Below, one piece after another: positions 1 through 8,001 of a DNA stretch of 64,000 bases. The stretch covers positions 844,001 to 908,000 of the forward strand of contig NZ_CP156891.1 in assembly GCF_019249795.2 (NCBI RefSeq). Direction: 5' to 3'. The notes under the pieces were generated by a model. It ran no database searches, had not been told where the DNA came from, and was given only the letters and a program-made list of their open reading frames with translations. How positions within the stretch are numbered: position 1 is the stretch's first letter; each line of letters opens with the position of its first letter. The stretch comes from Segatella copri (GTDB lineage Bacteria; Bacteroidota; Bacteroidia; Bacteroidales; Bacteroidaceae). The translations under genes and the position numbers were made by a program.

Positions 1-232
1 TAAGAACAATGCCCTCGAGAGCCTCGCCCTTCTTAACAGCCTCAGCCTTGATAGCCTCAAGCTTGTGAGCCTGCTGCTTCAAATCCTCAGCCAACTGCTT
101 CTTAGCAGATGGAGATGCGATAACAGCCTTACCTGTAGGGATAAGGAAGTTACGACCATAACCACTCTTTACATTTACGATATCGTTCTTATATCCAAGA
201 CCGATAATATCTTGCTTCAAAATAATTTCCAT
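1..232 (-). CDS. rplI: 50S ribosomal protein L9, 3' part cut by window edge
   Basis: This is the N-terminal 77 codons of ribosomal protein L9, which binds domain V of 23S rRNA. The reverse strand reads from an ATG at 232 into [17 protein letters not shown], the conserved L9 start, followed by [13 protein letters not shown], the conserved loop of the family. The rest of the protein lies to the left of the window. It is the third gene of the rpsF-rpsR-rplI operon and starts 20 bp after rpsR ends. No separate promoter is visible, so it is probably cotranscribed. Confidence 0.95.
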   Translation of the reverse strand, partial: MEIILKQDIIGLGYKNDIVNVKSGYGRNFLIPTGKAVIASPSAKKQLAEDLKQQAHKLEAIKAEAVKKGEALEGIVL

Positions 233-252
233 TCTTCTTTATCCTCCTTAAA

Positions 253-522
253 TTACTTCATCAAATCGGTTACGTAAGGAAGCAAAGCGATCTGGCGAGC
301 ACGCTTTACAGCCTGTGCTACACGGCGCTGATACTTCAAAGATGTACCTGTAATACGACGTGGAAGGATTTTACCCTGCTCGTTCAAGAACTTCTTCAAG
401 AACTCTGGATCCTTGTAGTCAATGTACTTAATACCGCTCTTCTTGAAACGGCAATACTTCTTCTTCTTTGTGTCGATAGAAGGAGCAGTCAAATAACGGA
501 TTTCTGATTTCTGATCTGCCAT
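253..522 (-). CDS. rpsR: 30S ribosomal protein S18
   Basis: This 89-residue protein is S18, which pairs with S6 on the platform of the small subunit. The core segment [20 protein letters not shown] followed by [20 protein letters not shown] is the family signature, and the length is typical. It lies between rpsF and rplI in the usual order. Only two bases separate it from the rpsF stop codon, which suggests translational coupling. Confidence 0.97.
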   Translation of the reverse strand: MADQKSEIRYLTAPSIDTKKKKYCRFKKSGIKYIDYKDPEFLKKFLNEQGKILPRRITGTSLKYQRRVAQAVKRARQIALLPYVTDLMK

Positions 523-524
523 GA

Positions 525-869
525 TTAAGCCTCCTCTTTTTTACCAAGCTTTGCACGACGCTTCTCTGCGTAAGCGGCAGCATACTTGTCAAGTTTAACA
601 GTCATGTAACGAATTACTTTCTCGTCGCGGCGATAAGCTGTTTCGAGCTTAGCGATAACAGTTGGCTCAGCCTTGAACTCAACCAAGCTGTAGAAGCCTG
701 ATGTCTTCTTCTCGATGTTGTAAGCCAACTTCTTCAAACCCCAAGCCTCTTTGTTCAGAATCTCAGCACCATTATCGGTGAGTACCTTCTCGAACTTAGC
801 GACCGTTTCCTTCATCTGTTCATCAGACAAAACGGGAGTCAAAATGAAAACGGTTTCGTATTGATTCAT
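525..869 (-). CDS. rpsF: 30S ribosomal protein S6
   Basis: This 114-residue protein is S6, the partner of S18 in the 30S platform. It opens with [18 protein letters not shown], the first beta strand of the family, and carries the [10 protein letters not shown] segment typical of S6. It ends in a basic tail rich in Lys, Arg and Glu. It is the first gene of the operon. A full promoter lies upstream (-7 at 960-967, -33 at 988-991 on this strand), interleaved with the promoter of the divergent gene at 1059. Confidence 0.97.
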   Translation of the reverse strand: MNQYETVFILTPVLSDEQMKETVAKFEKVLTDNGAEILNKEAWGLKKLAYNIEKKTSGFYSLVEFKAEPTVIAKLETAYRRDEKVIRYMTVKLDKYAAAYAEKRRAKLGKKEEA

Positions 870-959
870 ACTACTTTAAATGATTAAATATTAATATAAA
901 AATTCTCATGCAAACCGGAAAATGTGTGCGGAAACACAGCCTTTTCACGAATTGCGGTG

Positions 960-1008
960 CAAAATTACGACTTTTTCTTGAATTAACCAAATATTTTTCG
1001 TACTTTTG
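960..1008. promoter_or_regulatory. Interleaved divergent promoters of rpsF and the 1059 gene
   Basis: On the minus strand a -7 box TAATTTTG (960-967) has a -33 TTTG at 988-991, 20 bp away. On the plus strand a -7 box TACTTTTG (1001-1008) has a -33 CTTG at 977-980, also 20 bp away. Each -33 element lies inside the spacer of the other promoter, so the two promoters cannot both be occupied at once. Confidence 0.75.
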
Positions 1009-1058
1009 CACAAAATAATTGTTAATAGTATAAAAACAACCTCTAAATTGTAAAGAAT

Positions 1059-1256
1059 ATGGCAAAAATGAACAAGAAACTGATTACTCTGCTCCATACC
1101 CTACCATCTATGGGCATGGCTTTCATCGTTTTAGGCGTCCTGCTGATGGTGGCCAGCTTTGCGTTTTCCATTCAGGGAAACAGCGTACTCTTCGCTGGCC
1201 TCTTTTTCATTCTGGCGGGAGTAGCCGGATTTGTATATTCATTAAAAAAAGGATAA
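1059..1256 (+). CDS. Small two-helix membrane protein, function unknown
   Basis: The product is 65 residues and starts MAKMNKKLITLLHTLPSMG. It has two hydrophobic segments, at about residues 18-36 and 42-60, joined by a short turn and followed by a KKG end, so it should be a hairpin-like inner-membrane protein. I do not recognise a named family. A well-formed promoter lies 50 bp upstream and the gene ends in its own terminator, which supports its being real. It is monocistronic and divergent from the S6 operon. The second ATG (codon 4) is an alternative start. Confidence 0.75.
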   Translation: MAKMNKKLITLLHTLPSMGMAFIVLGVLLMVASFAFSIQGNSVLFAGLFFILAGVAGFVYSLKKG

Positions 1257-1280
1257 GCCGGTCATCGACTTATCCTTTTT
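1251..1280. terminator. Bidirectional terminator between the 1059 gene and rprY
   Basis: Stem GGATAAG (1251-1257) pairs with CTTATCC (1269-1275), followed by TTTTT on the plus strand and preceded by a run of A at 1243-1250. It works for both converging genes. The stop codon of the small membrane protein lies inside the left arm. Confidence 0.8.
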
Positions 1281-1316
1281 ATATCTTTGGGAATCTTTTC
1301 CTAATTACAGAATCAT

Positions 1317-2015
1317 TTAATCTTCGTTAGGAACTATCAGTTTGTATCCCTTACCATGGATATTGATGATTTCAATCTGAGGATCGTCCTTCAAATGCTT
1401 ACGGAGTTTGGTGATATAAACATCCATTGAGCGTGCATTGAAGTAATTGTCATCAATCCAGATGGTCTTCAGAGCAAAATCGCGCTGCAGAATTTCATTA
1501 GAGTGAGCACAGAGCAAAGCAAGAAGTTCATTCTCCTTGGTGGTAAGCTTCGTCTGCTTTTCACCAATGGTAAGAAGCTGCTTCTGTGTATCGAAGGTAA
1601 AGTCACCAATGTGATACATGGTAGACTCCTTGCTCTTCTTGCCACGTACGCGGCGGAGAATAGCCTCTACACGGAATACCAATTCTTCCATAGAGAATGG
1701 CTTGGTGATATAATCATCAGCACCAATCTTGAAACCTTCAAGGATATCTTCCTTCAATGTCTTGGCAGTAAGGAAGATGATTGGGAGGTCGGCATTGGTC
1801 TGACGAATTTCCTGTGCCAGGGTAAAGCCGTCCTTCTTTGGCATCATCACGTCGAGTACTGCAATATCAAACTTATTTTTATTGAATTCCTTATAACCTA
1901 CCTCGCCATCAGGGCACAGAACTGTGGTAAATCCCTTTGCCTGCAAATATTCGCGAAGCAACATACCTAAATTTTCATCGTCCTCGCAAAGCAAGATTTT
2001 AATTTTCTCTTCCAT
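1317..2015 (-). CDS. rprY: OmpR-family response regulator, RprY-like
   Basis: This 232-residue regulator has an N-terminal receiver domain (about 1-120) and a C-terminal winged-helix DNA-binding domain (about 135-228). Receiver residues are visible: acidic pocket D12-D13, phospho-acceptor D55 in VLDVMMPKKDG, T83 and K105. The C-terminal half carries the OmpR-type segments LTTKENELLALL and MDVYITKLRKHLK. It lies 59 bp downstream of the histidine kinase gene, its likely partner. The sequence and gene order match RprX/RprY of Bacteroides, described from a tetracycline-related screen. Its regulon cannot be read here. Confidence 0.88.
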   Translation of the reverse strand: MEEKIKILLCEDDENLGMLLREYLQAKGFTTVLCPDGEVGYKEFNKNKFDIAVLDVMMPKKDGFTLAQEIRQTNADLPIIFLTAKTLKEDILEGFKIGADDYITKPFSMEELVFRVEAILRRVRGKKSKESTMYHIGDFTFDTQKQLLTIGEKQTKLTTKENELLALLCAHSNEILQRDFALKTIWIDDNYFNARSMDVYITKLRKHLKDDPQIEIINIHGKGYKLIVPNED

Positions 2016-2074
2016 ATCTTTATTCTTTAAAATTATTAATATTCTTTTAATTCTTTATTCTGTTTCTTCAAGTC

Positions 2075-3568
2075 TTAACTGTGAATCACCGGCAACTTGA
2101 TGGTAAAGGTTGTGCCCTTTCCCAATTCGCTATCTACCTTAATTTCACCATCATGAAGATCTACTATCTTCTTGACATAAGCCAATCCCAGTCCGAATCC
2201 CTTCACATCATGGACATTGCCCGTATGTACGCGGTAGAACTTGTCGAATATCTTCTTCAGATTCTCCTTCTTCATACCCAGACCGGTATCCGTAATCGAG
2301 AGATACAGATGTTCTTCATCATTCCAGGTCTTCATCGTAATGTTAAGCGGCTCGTCTGGCTTGCGGTATTTCACGGCATTGTCCATCAGATTGAAGATGA
2401 CATTCTGGAAATGCACCTCGTCAACATATAGTCCCGAATCGATGGCTTCGATATCGGTATAGACCTTACCACCTGTATGCTCAACGCGGAGCGAGAAGGA
2501 ATTGGCAATATTCTCAACCATCTCGTTCAGATCGAGTTCTTTCTTCTTGAACACCGCCTTCTTGCGGTCGAACATACTCATCTGCAATACCTTTTCTACC
2601 AGGAAACGAAGACGCTTCGATTCATCGTTGATCACGTTACCCAGATGTTTCTGCATCTGTTCACTCTTTGCTACCGAGGTATCATTGAGCATCTGCGCTG
2701 CCAGACTGATACTGGCTATCGGCGTCTTCAGTTCGTGGGTCATATTATTGATGAAGTCGTTCTTTATCTCAGTATATCTCTTTTGTCTGAAGATGACCAC
2801 GATGGTAAAGATGAAGGTAATCAGCAGTACCAGCGTGAAGATGACACTAGGAATCATGAAGCGCACACTGGAGAAGATATAGCTGTTCATATCCGGGAAA
2901 TGCACCCTTACTACCCCCATCTTCGACTGTGGGTCGTTGCGGAAGAGCACCTGTGAGTAGCTGTATTCCTCACCCTCGTCCGTATAGTCAGGACAGCGGT
3001 AAACCTCTCGTCCATCCTGGGTAGTCACGGTGAAATGATAAGGTATGTTGATACCATTATTCATCATCTCAGCCTTGAGGTCCTGATCGAGCTGCTTGAA
3101 GTTGATTCTCTCCTTCAGCGGCTTGTCTGATGCCGAATAAAGGATAGAATATACCACCTCATCCAGCAACGCTTTCTGATAGACATAGCGGTTCTTCACG
3201 ATTTCCTGAAGCGACTTCTGTGTTTCTGTCAGCGAATTCTTATCGCTACGCAGTATCATCGCCTTCGGCATATTGCCAGGATGTGTGGCATTTGTTTTCA
3301 GCTCGAAAGTTGAATAAACTGCCGTTCCCTTGTTCTTATCTTTATTGGCCTTACGTTCTGTCTCGTTGACATTCTTTTCGAGATAGCGCAGAGTTTCATT
3401 AAGCTCCAAATTTCTTGAAGCTTGATACAGGGCTCTGTTGACCGACTCGTCAAACTGTTCCTTCTTCATGTTTACCATCTCCTGGATGTAACTGAGCTGC
3501 AAGTACAGCAGCGCAAGGAACGAAAAGCCCATGATAATGGCTATGGTCCAAATCGTTTTCTTCTTCAT
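2075..3568 (-). CDS. rprX: Membrane sensor histidine kinase, RprX-like
   Basis: This 497-residue kinase has a membrane segment at about residues 6-27, a periplasmic sensor of roughly 200 residues, a second membrane segment at about 236-260, and a cytoplasmic kinase core. The phosphorylated histidine is H278 in the H-box NNMTHELKTP. The N-box (NLMDNAVKYR), G1 (DTGLGM) and G2 (GFGLGLAYVKK) follow, so it is intact and should phosphorylate the downstream regulator. A -7 box TATCTTTG (3574-3581) sits only 5 bp before the ATG, so the transcript is probably leaderless or nearly so. No clear -33 element was seen. Confidence 0.9.
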   Translation of the reverse strand: MKKKTIWTIAIIMGFSFLALLYLQLSYIQEMVNMKKEQFDESVNRALYQASRNLELNETLRYLEKNVNETERKANKDKNKGTAVYSTFELKTNATHPGNMPKAMILRSDKNSLTETQKSLQEIVKNRYVYQKALLDEVVYSILYSASDKPLKERINFKQLDQDLKAEMMNNGINIPYHFTVTTQDGREVYRCPDYTDEGEEYSYSQVLFRNDPQSKMGVVRVHFPDMNSYIFSSVRFMIPSVIFTLVLLITFIFTIVVIFRQKRYTEIKNDFINNMTHELKTPIASISLAAQMLNDTSVAKSEQMQKHLGNVINDESKRLRFLVEKVLQMSMFDRKKAVFKKKELDLNEMVENIANSFSLRVEHTGGKVYTDIEAIDSGLYVDEVHFQNVIFNLMDNAVKYRKPDEPLNITMKTWNDEEHLYLSITDTGLGMKKENLKKIFDKFYRVHTGNVHDVKGFGLGLAYVKKIVDLHDGEIKVDSELGKGTTFTIKLPVIHS

Positions 3569-3707
3569 GGGGGCAAAGATAAGAAATTTCTTAATCAGTT
3601 AACTTAAAATCGTTAATTAATTATTCACTCTTTCTAGTTTTTAACATTTTCCCGTATTTTTAGTTTCGTATATAAAACTAAATTTTCATTTTCCATAAAA
3701 AAAGAGA

Positions 3708-3736
3708 GGAAGTATACATATCACATGCACACTTCC
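3708..3736 (-). terminator. Terminator of fusA2
   Basis: In the minus-strand RNA GGAAGU and ACUUCC close a 12-bp stem that includes two G-U pairs, with a 5-base loop. A T-rich run (TCTCTTTTTTT) follows. It lies about 70 bp after fusA2 ends and before the rprX promoter. Confidence 0.75.
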
Positions 3737-3804
3737 CCATATTGGTCATATCAACATAAAATTTTAATTTATATAAGAGAGATTTTTCTCTAACCTAACA
3801 ATTG

Positions 3805-5967
3805 CTATTCAGCATCCTTCTCCAATTCTGCCTCATGATCCGCAATCAGCTTACTCTGAATGTCGGAAGGAACCAACTCGTAGCTGGCAAACTTGGTAGT
3901 GAATGAAGCACGTCCACCTGTCAATGAACTCAGAGAGATGGAATAGCTGGCAAGTTCCTTCAGAGGAATCTTGGCACTCAGCTTCTGATAACCAGCCTCG
4001 CTGTCCATACCCATAATGAGAGCACGACGTCCCTGGAGATCACTCATCACATCACCCATGAAATCAGCAGGTACATAAACCTCAAGATCATAGATAGGCT
4101 CCAGAATCTTCGGACCAGCCTGTTTGAAGGCATCGCTGAACGCATGGCGGGCAGCAAGCATGAACGAAAGTTCATTACTATCTACTGGGTGCATCTTACC
4201 ATCATAAACGATGACACGTACATCACGTGCATAACTGCCCGTCAACGGACCATGTTCCATACAGTCCATAATACCCTTCAGAATAGCTGGCATGAAACGG
4301 GCATCAATGGCACCACCAACCACAGAGTTGAGGAATACCAGTTTACCACCCCATGGCAAACTAACCTCTTCACGGCTCTTGATATTCATCTTGAATTCCT
4401 GGCCGTTGAAGGTGAATGACGTAGGATCAGGCATACCTTCTGCGTATGGTTCAACTATGAGATGCACCTCACCAAACTGACCGGATCCACCACTCTGTTT
4501 CTTATGACGGTAGTCGGCACGAGCCTTCTTGGTAATAGTCTCACGATATGGAATACGTGGCTCTTCGAAAGTCACATTGAGTTTTTCGTTGTTTTCCAGA
4601 CGCCACTTCAGCGTGCGGAGATGGAACTCACCCTGTCCTCTTACGATTACCTGACGCAATTCCTTGCTCTGATCAACAATCCAAGTAGGGTCTTCCTGGC
4701 GCATCTTCAGGAGTGCAGCCATCAGTTTCTCTGTATCCTGAACATTGGCAGCCTTGATAGCACGTGAATACTTAGGGTTAGGATATTTAATGAAGTCGAA
4801 ACGCCACTCAGCTCCCTTACCATTAAGGGTATTGCCAGTCTTCACGTCCTTCATCTTTACGGTACAGCCAATATCACCGGCATTCAACTGCTCCACAGGC
4901 ACACGGTTGGCACCCGCACAGGCATAAATCTGTCCGATACGCTCCTTGGAGCCACGATCTGCATTAGTCAGGTCGTCACCATTCTTGATAGAGCCGCTCA
5001 TCACCTTGAAGTAGCTTACCTCACCGATATGAGGTTCCATACCAGTCTTGAAGAAGTAAACACTCTCAGGACCATTGCTGTCTGGCGTAATTTCTTCACC
5101 ACGTGTATTATGCAGTTTCGGCATCTCGCTTACGAAAGGAACCACATTGCCCAGGAACTCCATCAGGCGGTGAACGCCCATCGACTTACCTGCACAAACG
5201 CAGAATACAGGGAAGATGCTACGGGTAACCAATCCCTTGCGGATGCCCTCGCGAAGTTCATCTTCTGTCAGACTCTCGCTCTCGAAGAACTTCTCCATCA
5301 GTCCTTCATCGTTCTCGGCTGCAGCCTCTACAAGAGCCGTATGAAGTTCCATGGCTTTCTCCATTTCTTCTTCTGGAATATCTTCAATAATAGGAGCACC
5401 GCCCTCAGGCTTCCAGGAATATTTTTTCATCAATAAGACGTCAATGAGAGCATTGAAGCCTGAACCGGTCTCGATAGGATATTGTATCTGCACACACTTA
5501 GAACCGTAAATGTCCTTCATGGTGGCTATGATATTATCAAAGTCGCACTTGTCTGAGTCGAGCTGGTTTACCAGGAAGATGACAGGTTTACCCAACTTCT
5601 CTGTATAACGGAAGTTGTTCTGTGTACCTACTTCTGGACCATACTGACCATTAATAAGGATAACTGCCTGATCGGTAACATTGAGTGAAGTAATGGCGCC
5701 TCCCACGAAATCATCGCTACCTGGGCAATCTATAATGTTAAGCTTCTTGTTGTTCCACTCTACATGAAAAACTGTAGGGAACACAGAGTAGCCGTATTCC
5801 AACTCAACTGGGAAGTAGTCGCTCACCGTATTTTTCGCTTCTACAGAGCCTTTACGCTTGATAACGCCTGCTTCAAATAACATACTCTCGGCAAGTGTAG
5901 TCTTGCCGCTACCCGCACTGCCCAACAGCGCAATGTTTTTAATCTCATTTGTCTGATAAACTCTCAT
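3805..5967 (-). CDS. fusA2: Elongation factor G paralogue (EF-G2 type)
   Basis: This 720-residue protein has the five-domain layout of EF-G. The GTPase P-loop is GSAGSGKT at residues 16-23, the G3 motif is IIDCPG (about 80) and the G4 motif is NQLD (about 134). The ribosome-contacting C-terminal half carries GQGEFHLRTLKWRL and a domain IV segment. The P-loop and G4 differ from canonical EF-G, whose sequences run close to AHIDAGKT and NKMD. This fits the EF-G2 subfamily of Bacteroidetes, which in Bacteroides thetaiotaomicron is induced under carbon limitation and reported to translocate without GTP hydrolysis. It is monocistronic and far from the str operon, which also argues against the main fusA. 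Only a weak promoter-like variant is visible upstream. Confidence 0.88.
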   Translation of the reverse strand: MRVYQTNEIKNIALLGSAGSGKTTLAESMLFEAGVIKRKGSVEAKNTVSDYFPVELEYGYSVFPTVFHVEWNNKKLNIIDCPGSDDFVGGAITSLNVTDQAVILINGQYGPEVGTQNNFRYTEKLGKPVIFLVNQLDSDKCDFDNIIATMKDIYGSKCVQIQYPIETGSGFNALIDVLLMKKYSWKPEGGAPIIEDIPEEEMEKAMELHTALVEAAAENDEGLMEKFFESESLTEDELREGIRKGLVTRSIFPVFCVCAGKSMGVHRLMEFLGNVVPFVSEMPKLHNTRGEEITPDSNGPESVYFFKTGMEPHIGEVSYFKVMSGSIKNGDDLTNADRGSKERIGQIYACAGANRVPVEQLNAGDIGCTVKMKDVKTGNTLNGKGAEWRFDFIKYPNPKYSRAIKAANVQDTEKLMAALLKMRQEDPTWIVDQSKELRQVIVRGQGEFHLRTLKWRLENNEKLNVTFEEPRIPYRETITKKARADYRHKKQSGGSGQFGEVHLIVEPYAEGMPDPTSFTFNGQEFKMNIKSREEVSLPWGGKLVFLNSVVGGAIDARFMPAILKGIMDCMEHGPLTGSYARDVRVIVYDGKMHPVDSNELSFMLAARHAFSDAFKQAGPKILEPIYDLEVYVPADFMGDVMSDLQGRRALIMGMDSEAGYQKLSAKIPLKELASYSISLSSLTGGRASFTTKFASYELVPSDIQSKLIADHEAELEKDAE

Positions 5968-6122
5968 GACGCTTATAGATTTTTAAGGGTTATACTTAAA
6001 TTTGCTAGTTGCAATCCACAGTCAAACCATCGGTTTTTCTGTTTCATGCTACTAAAGTACAAAAAAATCGCACATTGCCAAAAGTTTTGGGCAAAAAACT
6101 TCTGTTTTTTAAAACATATTAG

Positions 6123-6130
6123 TACTTTTG
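6123..6130 (+). promoter_or_regulatory. -7 element upstream of hemW
   Basis: The sequence is TACTTTTG, about 65 bp before the hemW start. No good -33 element stands at the usual distance. The leader between box and gene contains the motif ACACCTTATTATATATAG (6159-6176), which recurs at other intergenic sites in the window. Confidence 0.5.
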
Positions 6131-6194
6131 CACTTTGTTTAGACATGTTTTTGTCTTTACACCTTATTATATATAGAAAAAGAAGTTCAGAAAT

Positions 6195-7331
6195 ATGGCA
6201 GGACTATACATACATATCCCCTTTTGTGAAAGCCGGTGCATCTACTGCGGTTTTTACAGTACCACCTCCCTCAAGTTAAGGGATGATTACACTGATGCTC
6301 TCTGCCGGGAGATGCAGATGCGCCCGGCAAAAGCCGCTCTCGGAAGCAATGAAACTATCGAAACCATCTATCTGGGCGGTGGAACCCCGAGTCAGCTCAA
6401 CGGCTCCCAACTCAACCAGATTTTCTCTGCTATCAGAAAAAACTATACGCTGGCAGAGAATATGGAGATCACGATGGAATGCAATCCAGACGATGTAACC
6501 GGCGATTTCTGTGAAACGCTGAAGCAACTCCCCATCAACCGCATCAGCATGGGGGCACAGACCTTCTGTAACGAGCGTTTACGCTTTCTGCATCGCCGTC
6601 ATAATGCCGGAGAGGTAGAAGAAGCCGTCACCCTACTCCGTAACATCGGCATCCGCAATATCAGTATCGACCTGATGTTCGGATTCCCTGAAGAATCTCT
6701 TTCCCAATGGATGAGCGATATCAGGCACGCCATACAGCTGGATGTGGAACACATATCTGCCTACAGTCTGATGTACGAAGAGGGAACGCCCCTCTACCAT
6801 ATGCTGAAACAGGGAAAGATTAGCGAAATAGATGAAGAAACCAGTCGCAAGATGTATGAAACCCTGATAGACCAGCTTACTGGAGCAGGCTACGAACATT
6901 ATGAAATCAGCAATTTTGCCCATCCGGGCTTCCGTTCACGTCACAACAGCAGCTACTGGCACGAGGTACCATATATCGGAATAGGAGCAGCCGCCCACTC
7001 CTACAATAGGAAGCAGCGCAGCTGGAATATCGAAAATATCCAGACTTATATTCGAAGCATCGGCGATGGCATTCTGCCTTCTGAGAGTGAACAGCTAGAT
7101 ATTTCCACCCGATACAACGATCTGATAACAACCGCCTTGCGAACAAGCGACGGAATAAACCTCATGAAGATGGAGCAGGAATTCGGAAAAGAACTGGCAG
7201 ACAGACTGCTCCAGGAAGCCCAGTCGCATATCAGCCGGGGGCTGATGAAAATAAAGAACGGCAGGCTCTCCCTCACTCGGGAAGGTCTTTACATATCGGA
7301 TGATGTGATGAGTGATTTCATGATTATATAA
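6195..7331 (+). CDS. hemW: HemW-like radical SAM protein
   Basis: This 378-residue protein starts MAGLYIHIPFCESRCIYCGF, where C11, C15 and C18 bind the [4Fe-4S] cluster of radical SAM enzymes. The IYLGGGTPSQL and GFRSRHNSSYW segments and a C-terminal HemN-like domain follow. The length fits HemW, a haem-binding chaperone often annotated as an oxygen-independent coproporphyrinogen oxidase, rather than the longer HemN (about 450 residues). The CxxxCxxC motif without the extra HemN cysteine also points to HemW. It is probably monocistronic, divergent from fusA2, and ends at a terminator shared with the convergent next gene. Confidence 0.88.
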   Translation: MAGLYIHIPFCESRCIYCGFYSTTSLKLRDDYTDALCREMQMRPAKAALGSNETIETIYLGGGTPSQLNGSQLNQIFSAIRKNYTLAENMEITMECNPDDVTGDFCETLKQLPINRISMGAQTFCNERLRFLHRRHNAGEVEEAVTLLRNIGIRNISIDLMFGFPEESLSQWMSDIRHAIQLDVEHISAYSLMYEEGTPLYHMLKQGKISEIDEETSRKMYETLIDQLTGAGYEHYEISNFAHPGFRSRHNSSYWHEVPYIGIGAAAHSYNRKQRSWNIENIQTYIRSIGDGILPSESEQLDISTRYNDLITTALRTSDGINLMKMEQEFGKELADRLLQEAQSHISRGLMKIKNGRLSLTREGLYISDDVMSDFMII

Positions 7332-7351
7332 TGGTTTCAATAAACAAAAAA

Positions 7352-7374
7352 GCCTTGGAATCTAATTCCAAGGC
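7352..7374. terminator. Shared terminator, hairpin carries the stop codon of the convergent gene
   Basis: GCCTTGGAA (7352-7360) pairs with TTCCAAGGC (7366-7374). On the minus strand a T-run follows (complement of 7345-7351). The stop codon of the 7362 gene falls in the loop, so its last codons form the upstream arm. Confidence 0.8.
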
Positions 7375-7733
7375 TCTAATTTCTTTAAACCATTTTTCTT
7401 GTATACTTCATAATAAAAAGCTTTAATGCTCTTGACCACTTGTATGGTAGATTTCTTTTTCTGCAACATAGGCTTAACCAGCTGCATCACAGCAAAACAA
7501 ACTACCACAATAAGCAATACTACTGCCCAAGAGAGAATCTCACTCTGAATATCCAAAATTGGCTGGAGGCCAATGCCCAAAACCACAGGCAGGATAAAAC
7601 AGACCCAATCTATCGGGCTGTCAAGCTTGGTTGATTCGATATATTCATCGCGTAGTGCTTTTGGAGCATTCAAGATTAATCTTTTCTGGTGCTTATTCCA
7701 GTAATCTTCAAATTCTTTTTCCATGCAATCCAT
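7362..7733 (-). CDS. Membrane protein of unknown function
   Basis: The product is 123 residues. It has a charged N-terminal helix (about 1-38), two hydrophobic segments (about 41-61 and 68-88), then a basic KKKST stretch and a C-terminal tail. I do not recognise a family. A consensus promoter precedes it (-7 at 7804-7811, -33 at 7832-7835), so it should be expressed on its own. ATG codons 1 and 4 are both possible starts. It converges on hemW and shares its terminator. Confidence 0.7.
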   Translation of the reverse strand: MDCMEKEFEDYWNKHQKRLILNAPKALRDEYIESTKLDSPIDWVCFILPVVLGIGLQPILDIQSEILSWAVVLLIVVVCFAVMQLVKPMLQKKKSTIQVVKSIKAFYYEVYKKNGLKKLEPWN

Positions 7734-7803
7734 TTACTGTTTTGTCTTAAAACTAGACGGTTAAAACTTCAATACTTATACTTTTCTTTATACTTTTCGG
7801 CTA

Positions 7804-7835
7804 CAAAGATAAGAATAATTATTCATTTCTCCAAA
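7804..7835 (-). promoter_or_regulatory. Promoter of the 7362 membrane-protein gene
   Basis: The -7 box is TATCTTTG (7804-7811) and the -33 is TTTG (7832-7835), with a 20-bp spacer. The transcript leader would be about 65 bases. Confidence 0.7.
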
Positions 7836-7945
7836 ATTACAACATACTACTTTGAATATTTAACGTATATTAATTCTAATGGTCAAAACAAAAACTTGCC
7901 CTTCACTGCATCACTTGACAATAGCCTGCTTGTATATAGACAGGA

Positions 7946-7977
7946 AAAGGCAACACCCAACGACGGGCATTGCCTTT
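7946..7977 (-). terminator. Probable terminator of the aconitase-citrate synthase operon
   Basis: AAAGGCAA (7946-7953) pairs with TTGCCTTT (7970-7977), with an inner CCC/GGG pairing. A TTTTCC stretch follows on the minus strand. It sits 25 bp after the citrate synthase stop. Confidence 0.6.
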
Positions 7978-8001
7978 CTTGTATAATAACAAAGAGGAAT
8001 T

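Noticed and set aside
871..1065. 64-residue open frame on the minus strand upstream of rpsF
   Set aside because: It lies across both interleaved promoters and has no family-like sequence.
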